From NCBI GenBank assembly GCA_964406475.1, contig CAYORS010000015.1, positions 1-16,181 of the forward strand: a DNA stretch of 16,181 nt, written 5' to 3'. Source of the DNA: JAQBQZ01 sp964406475 (lineage in GTDB: Bacteria; Patescibacteriota; Minisyncoccia; Phycocordibacterales; CAIRYW01). The notes under the pieces were generated by a model. It saw nothing but the letters and a program-made list of their open reading frames with translations, had not been told where the DNA came from and did no database searches. Positions 13,729 through 16,181 of the stretch are shown here, in pieces (position 1 is the stretch's first letter; every line of letters begins with the position of its first letter). Made by a program: the position numbers and the translations under genes.

Positions 13729-14508
13729 TTAGTCTTGCTTTGTCCACTCACGAGGCAAAGGACGAGGAATGATATCTATCTTTGCAAAATCAAAATCAAA
13801 ATTATGATTCCAGGTAAAAGAAAGAGGAGCTTCATCGTTTGGTGATACATAATCAACCACTGTCGCAGAGGCTTCGCGCGCGTTGTTTTGATCATCATAC
13901 ACTACAACATATACAGGCATATCTTTGAGAGCGTATACTTCTTTGTTCGAAAGTGACGCTTGAATGCGAAATCGTGTGTCGATTTTTTCTGCCTTGATAC
14001 TTCCTACGGTAATATTAGGATCTACAAACTCACCTCTCTCCCATAACACATTTGGCTCAATAGTAAGAGTTACTTTGTCAGCATCACGAAAACCAGTAAG
14101 CACAGAATGATTAAATATTGGAAAAACTCTTCCTGGAGGAGCAAAGGTTTTACCCGCAAGTTCTGTGAGCAAAATATTGTCTTTATCATATACCTTAAAA
14201 ACATAATTTACCTCTCGTGCAAAAACATTTTGGTTCTGGTTTTCAACAAGAGCGAAAACACTGTACTCACCAGGACCCACCTTGAAGAGACGACTAAACT
14301 GTACAACCAGAGGACGAGATTCGCTCGGACACAAGAGAGCGCATACACCACCACAATCAATACCTCTCTCGTCTTGGTTTTGAATGGTATCAAAACAGCT
14401 TGGTGGTTTATTAAAAAACTTCACATATACAAAAATTCCTATAAAAAAAAGAATGATGCTTGTCAGCACTCCTATGTATAGTAATTTGCGTGTTGAACTC
14501 CAATCCAT
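13729..14508 (-). CDS. Membrane-anchored extracytoplasmic protein with a DCGG cysteine motif
   Basis: This 259-residue protein has one N-terminal transmembrane helix (about 9-30). It is followed by a Cys cluster CFDTIQNQDERGIDCGG...C...C (Cys38, 52, 56, 60). This pattern (C-x-D-x-x-x-N-x-x-E-x-G-x-D-C-G-G-x-C) recurs in many extracellular bacterial proteins as a small disulfide and probable calcium-binding knot. The rest (about 65-250) looks like beta-sandwich material, for example EYSVFALVENQNQNVFAREVNYVFKVYDKDN in 81-111. The function is unknown. It sits three bases upstream of rodA, which suggests a part in cell-wall growth. Its promoter has TTGTAA, a 17-bp spacer and TATACT, then 7 bases to ATG, implying a leaderless mRNA. 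Confidence 0.85.
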   Translation of the reverse strand: MDWSSTRKLLYIGVLTSIILFFIGIFVYVKFFNKPPSCFDTIQNQDERGIDCGGVCALLCPSESRPLVVQFSRLFKVGPGEYSVFALVENQNQNVFAREVNYVFKVYDKDNILLTELAGKTFAPPGRVFPIFNHSVLTGFRDADKVTLTIEPNVLWERGEFVDPNITVGSIKAEKIDTRFRIQASLSNKEVYALKDMPVYVVVYDDQNNAREASATVVDYVSPNDEAPLSFTWNHNFDFDFAKIDIIPRPLPREWTKQD

Positions 14509-14515
14509 ATCTATT

Positions 14516-14544
14516 AGTATAAAATAAAAAGTAGGATTTTACAA
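14516..14544 (-). promoter_or_regulatory. Promoter of the DCGG protein-rodA operon
   Basis: Minus strand: -35 TTGTAA (14539-14544), 17-bp spacer, -10 TATACT (14516-14521), then AATAGAT and the ATG at 14508. Confidence 0.7.
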
Positions 14545-14571
14545 AAACATTGCTTACAAAAAAATGTAGGA

Positions 14572-15381
14572 TTAAAAATCACTAAAATACACCCCTTCTG
14601 GATAATTCACATCTTCGGTATTTTCTATCACACTAATAACATAGGCTGTATTATTTTTTTTCGGATTATTTTTGAGAAAAAAATCAACAGCAACATCTTT
14701 TGAATCAGCCAAAATATTCTTGATAGAAAAAGAATCACTTGTTGAAAAAGAATACACGTCTTCACTTGAAATCGTGAAAATAAATTTTCCTTTTTTCCAA
14801 ATTTTATTAGAATCTAATATATCTATTCCATAATGAATAAGATCATCTCGTTTAAAAATTTCTTTTGCTTCTTCCAAGGTACTGAGTGCATCTATTTTAT
14901 TATTAATGATCCGTAGTGAAAAAAGTTTATTAAATTGAGGGTTATAATCTTTTTGGAAAATATTGTGAGCATATAATTGATCATTATCATTTTCTGGGAA
15001 AAGAGTTGTGTGTCCCGGAATATATTGAGATATTTTGCAATTTTTTTTTAAATAATCCTCCGCCTTCTCATATGTTTCAGCAAACACAGAAAATATCACA
15101 GGAACTCTCTGTTTTTCATTTTCTAATGATAAATTGATTGGTTTTAAATCATCATCAAGATTTGCAAAAAAAGAAAAATTTGATTTATTTTTTGAATCAT
15201 CGGTTGAAAAAAAGACAGCTCTATCAAGTCTAATTTTTTGAAGACTATCTTTAAAAATGCCTTTTACTTTAAGGTAAAAATCATCTAAAGAATCAGCGAT
15301 CATTTTAACTCTCGTTTGTGAATTATCTTTAGCATCATTTTTATAAAAAATAGACCCGATAAATTTATTTTTATTTTTCAT
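14572..15381 (-). CDS. Hypothetical soluble protein (269 aa)
   Basis: I do not recognise this protein. From the ATG at 15381 it begins MKNKNKFIGSIFYKND. It is rich in Lys, Asp, Asn, Ser and Phe, with no signal peptide or membrane segment. The product contains alternating short hydrophobic strands (IFSVFAETYEKAEDYLKK, KFIFTISSEDVYSF) and ends NYPEGVYFSDF. The upstream TTG that would extend the frame to 15399 runs through the -10 box, so it cannot be the start of this transcript. The extended -10 promoter (TGGTATAAT) ends 6 bases before ATG, again a leaderless arrangement. It lies between the 5S terminator and the rodA operon. The composition (many Asn and Lys codons in AT) matches the host's AT-rich genes. 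Confidence 0.75.
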   Translation of the reverse strand: MKNKNKFIGSIFYKNDAKDNSQTRVKMIADSLDDFYLKVKGIFKDSLQKIRLDRAVFFSTDDSKNKSNFSFFANLDDDLKPINLSLENEKQRVPVIFSVFAETYEKAEDYLKKNCKISQYIPGHTTLFPENDNDQLYAHNIFQKDYNPQFNKLFSLRIINNKIDALSTLEEAKEIFKRDDLIHYGIDILDSNKIWKKGKFIFTISSEDVYSFSTSDSFSIKNILADSKDVAVDFFLKNNPKKNNTAYVISVIENTEDVNYPEGVYFSDF

Positions 15382-15387
15382 AAAGAA

Positions 15388-15396
15388 ATTATACCA
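15388..15396 (-). promoter_or_regulatory. Extended -10 promoter of the 269-residue gene
   Basis: Minus strand: TGGTATAAT (15388-15396), 6 bases from the ATG at 15381. The -35 region (around ATTAAA) is weak. The same extended -10 sequence occurs at the candidate small RNA. Confidence 0.65.
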
Positions 15397-15428
15397 CAAA
15401 CCAAATTCGTTTTAATTATTGATTTAGT

Positions 15429-15463
15429 AAACAAAAAAACACCCGTAAAGGTGTTTTTTGTTT
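15429..15463. terminator. Terminator after 5S rRNA (works in both directions)
   Basis: The A-run plus CACC (15440-15443), loop CGTAAA, then GGTG (15450-15453) and TTTTTTGTTT give a hairpin flanked by A and T runs. On the minus strand it ends the rRNA transcript directly after 5S. Confidence 0.85.
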
Positions 15464-15468
15464 AAAAA

Positions 15469-15587
15469 CTCTGTGCTGGCGACTACCTACTTTCCCCTCC
15501 ATGGAGTATCATCGGTACTACGGCGCTTAACTTCTGAGTTCGGAATGAGATCAGGTGTGACCACCGCGTCAAATCACCAACACAGAG
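15469..15587 (-). rRNA. rrf: 5S rRNA
   Basis: The minus strand reads CTCTGTGTTGGTGATTTGAC and continues through the canonical GGTCACACCTGATCTCATTC and CGAACTCAGAAGTTAAGC segments, with GGGGAAAGTAGGT near the 3' side. The two ends pair (CTCTGTG with CACAGAG) to form helix I. Length is about 119, as expected. It is the last gene of the rRNA operon, after tRNA-Thr. Confidence 0.95.
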
Positions 15588-15631
15588 TTTTTAATTTTTT
15601 CTTCATCATTTTATTGAAATCTTGGATGTGG

Positions 15632-15650
15632 GCACGAAACAAGTTCGTGC
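15632..15650. other. Hairpin between tRNA-Thr and the spacer helix
   Basis: GCACGAA (15632-15638) and TTCGTGC (15644-15650) form a perfect 7-bp hairpin with a 5-base loop. It touches the 18-bp repeat arm on one side and lies one base from the tRNA-Thr 3' end on the other. No U-run follows, so it is more likely a processing signal than a terminator. Confidence 0.7.
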
Positions 15651-15651
15651 A

Positions 15652-15723
15652 CTACCCCGGAAGGACTCGAACCTCCAACAAAATGATTACGAATCATCTG
15701 CTCTACCATTGAGCTACGAGGTA
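15652..15723 (-). tRNA. tRNA-Thr(CGU)
   Basis: The minus strand folds as a standard tRNA. Acceptor TACCTCG pairs with CGGGGTA. The D arm is GCTC-AATGGTA-GAGC. The anticodon stem is GATGA/TCATT around the loop TTCGTAA, giving anticodon CGT, which reads ACG (Thr). The T arm is GGAGG-TTCGAGT-CCTTC. The discriminator is G. The 3' CCA is not encoded. It is 72 bases long. Confidence 0.92.
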
Positions 15724-15741
15724 AGAAAGAACGTTCTGAAA

Positions 15742-15812
15742 CGAAGCCGTTGGGGATCGAACCCACATGAGATCCTAGTCAGGGATCCGTTTTACCATTA
15801 AACTATAGCTTC
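15742..15812 (-). tRNA. tRNA-Val(GAC), slightly irregular
   Basis: On the minus strand the acceptor GAAGCTA faces CGGCTTC (six pairs, A7-C66 mismatch). The D arm is GTTT-AATGGTA-AAAC. The anticodon stem is GATCC/GGATC around CTGACTA, giving anticodon GAC (Val). The T arm is GTGGG-TTCGATC-CCCAA with a G49-A65 mismatch. U at position 37 is unusual, since a purine is normal there. No CCA is encoded. It is 71 bases long. The fold is otherwise complete, so I treat it as a real gene. Confidence 0.82.
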
Positions 15813-15874
15813 AATTTCAAAATAGAATGGAGGAGGAAAATTCAGAATATGACAGATACACACAGATATATGTC

Positions 15875-15909
15875 TTGTTTAACCAACTACAGGTTGGCTG
15901 CCCAAACAA
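15875..15909. other. Spacer hairpin between 23S and tRNA-Val
   Basis: TTGTTT (15875-15880) pairs with AAACAA (15904-15909), and inside it CCAAC (15883-15887) pairs with GTTGG (15893-15897). It lies within the loop closed by the 18-bp inverted repeat and is probably part of the folded pre-rRNA spacer. Confidence 0.5.
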
Positions 15910-16007
15910 TTATTCCAATTCTCGACTCAACTCCACATCCAAGATTTCAAAAAACATTCAAAAGCAATACAATAACAACATAACAAAAAATAAAATTGAT
16001 TTTTACT

Positions 16008-16181
16008 TTTCCTAATAGGAATCGAACATTAGTACACCTCGGCTCAAACGATTACTCGTCTTACACCTGGTGCCTATCAACGCGATCATCTCTCGCGAGT
16101 CTCAAACGATTCCTAATCTTGAGGCTGGCTTCGCTCTTAGATGCTTTCAGAGCTTATCCGATCCCGACATAGCTACGGAGC
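16008..16181 (-). rRNA. rrl: 23S rRNA, 3' end (partial)
   Basis: The minus strand carries conserved domain VI sequences of 23S: CTCTGAAAGCATCTAAG, GCGAAGCCAGCCTCAAGAT, GTTGATAGGCACCAGGTGT and GAGCCGAGGTGTACTAATG. These match the last 170 or so bases of bacterial 23S. The gene enters from the right edge. The exact 3' end is approximate. It is followed by the tRNA-Val, tRNA-Thr and 5S genes. Confidence 0.93.

Larger units (their letters stand above)
15614..15950. repeat. 18-bp perfect inverted repeat bracketing the two tRNAs
   Basis: TTGAAATCTTGGATGTGG (15614-15631) and CCACATCCAAGATTTCAA (15933-15950) are exact inverted copies, 301 bases apart. They lie in the 5S-side and 23S-side spacers. 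In the pre-rRNA they can form a long helix that loops out both tRNAs. Beyond one mismatch, three more pairs extend the helix. Confidence 0.85.

Noticed and set aside
15632..15650. The 7-bp hairpin after tRNA-Thr as a terminator
   Set aside because: No U-run follows on the minus strand, and 5S lies downstream in the same transcript.
15458..16015. Plus-strand frames of 62-84 codons across 5S, tRNAs and spacers
   Set aside because: They lie on the complement of RNA genes and have no coding features.
1..16181. CRISPR array, insertion sequence or prophage
   Set aside because: No regularly spaced direct repeats, transposase, integrase or terminal inverted repeats with target duplications were seen.

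Overview
The window reads like an AT-rich chromosomal contig from a member of the Patescibacteria (Candidate Phyla Radiation, probably Parcubacteria-like). This placement is an inference. It rests on the AT-rich, densely packed genes, scarce Shine-Dalgarno sequences, several promoters lying directly on start codons, small anchored Cys-containing proteins of unknown function, and a plain SecDF/RodA/type IV pilin gene set. Almost all transcription is on the minus strand. The exceptions are a glycosyltransferase-pilin cluster (about 9.7-12.6 kb) and a candidate small RNA (about 3.2-3.45 kb).

Both ends lie in rRNA genes. The first bases are the complement of the 16S 5' end, preceded on the minus strand by an rRNA promoter and a boxB/boxA-like leader (about 190-352). 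The right end holds the 3' end of 23S, then tRNA-Val(GAC), tRNA-Thr(CGU), 5S and a terminator (15429-16181). The contig therefore runs from one rrn operon to the next. This suggests at least two rrn operons in tandem orientation, with assembly broken at the repeat.

From left to right the window holds: the rrn leader; an M20 metallopeptidase (467-1561); a possible ATP-grasp-like protein (1637-2497); an unusual 1-kb region (2498-3525); secF and secD (3526-5855); a DUF218/YdcF-like protein; an anchored extracytoplasmic protein; a sugar-nucleotide epimerase; and a polyprenyl-phosphate glycosylphosphotransferase. Next, divergently transcribed, come a GT4 glycosyltransferase, a small membrane protein and a Cys-rich type IV pilin-like protein. 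Convergent with these are rodA, an anchored DCGG-motif protein and an unknown acidic protein. The region ends with the rRNA/tRNA cluster.

The genes centre on the cell surface: protein export (SecDF), glycan initiation and elongation (PGT, GT4, epimerase), an adhesive or pilin-like surface protein, and wall synthesis (RodA).

The most unusual content is at 2498-3450 and 15614-15950. The first holds two related leader units, each a tiny ORF followed by a terminator-like hairpin and then a gene. Next to them is a free-standing, GC-rich RNA of about 210 nt with its own promoter and terminator. The second is an 18-bp perfect inverted repeat that encloses the two tRNAs between 23S and 5S. Several genes have a -10 box only 6-9 nt before ATG, implying leaderless mRNAs.
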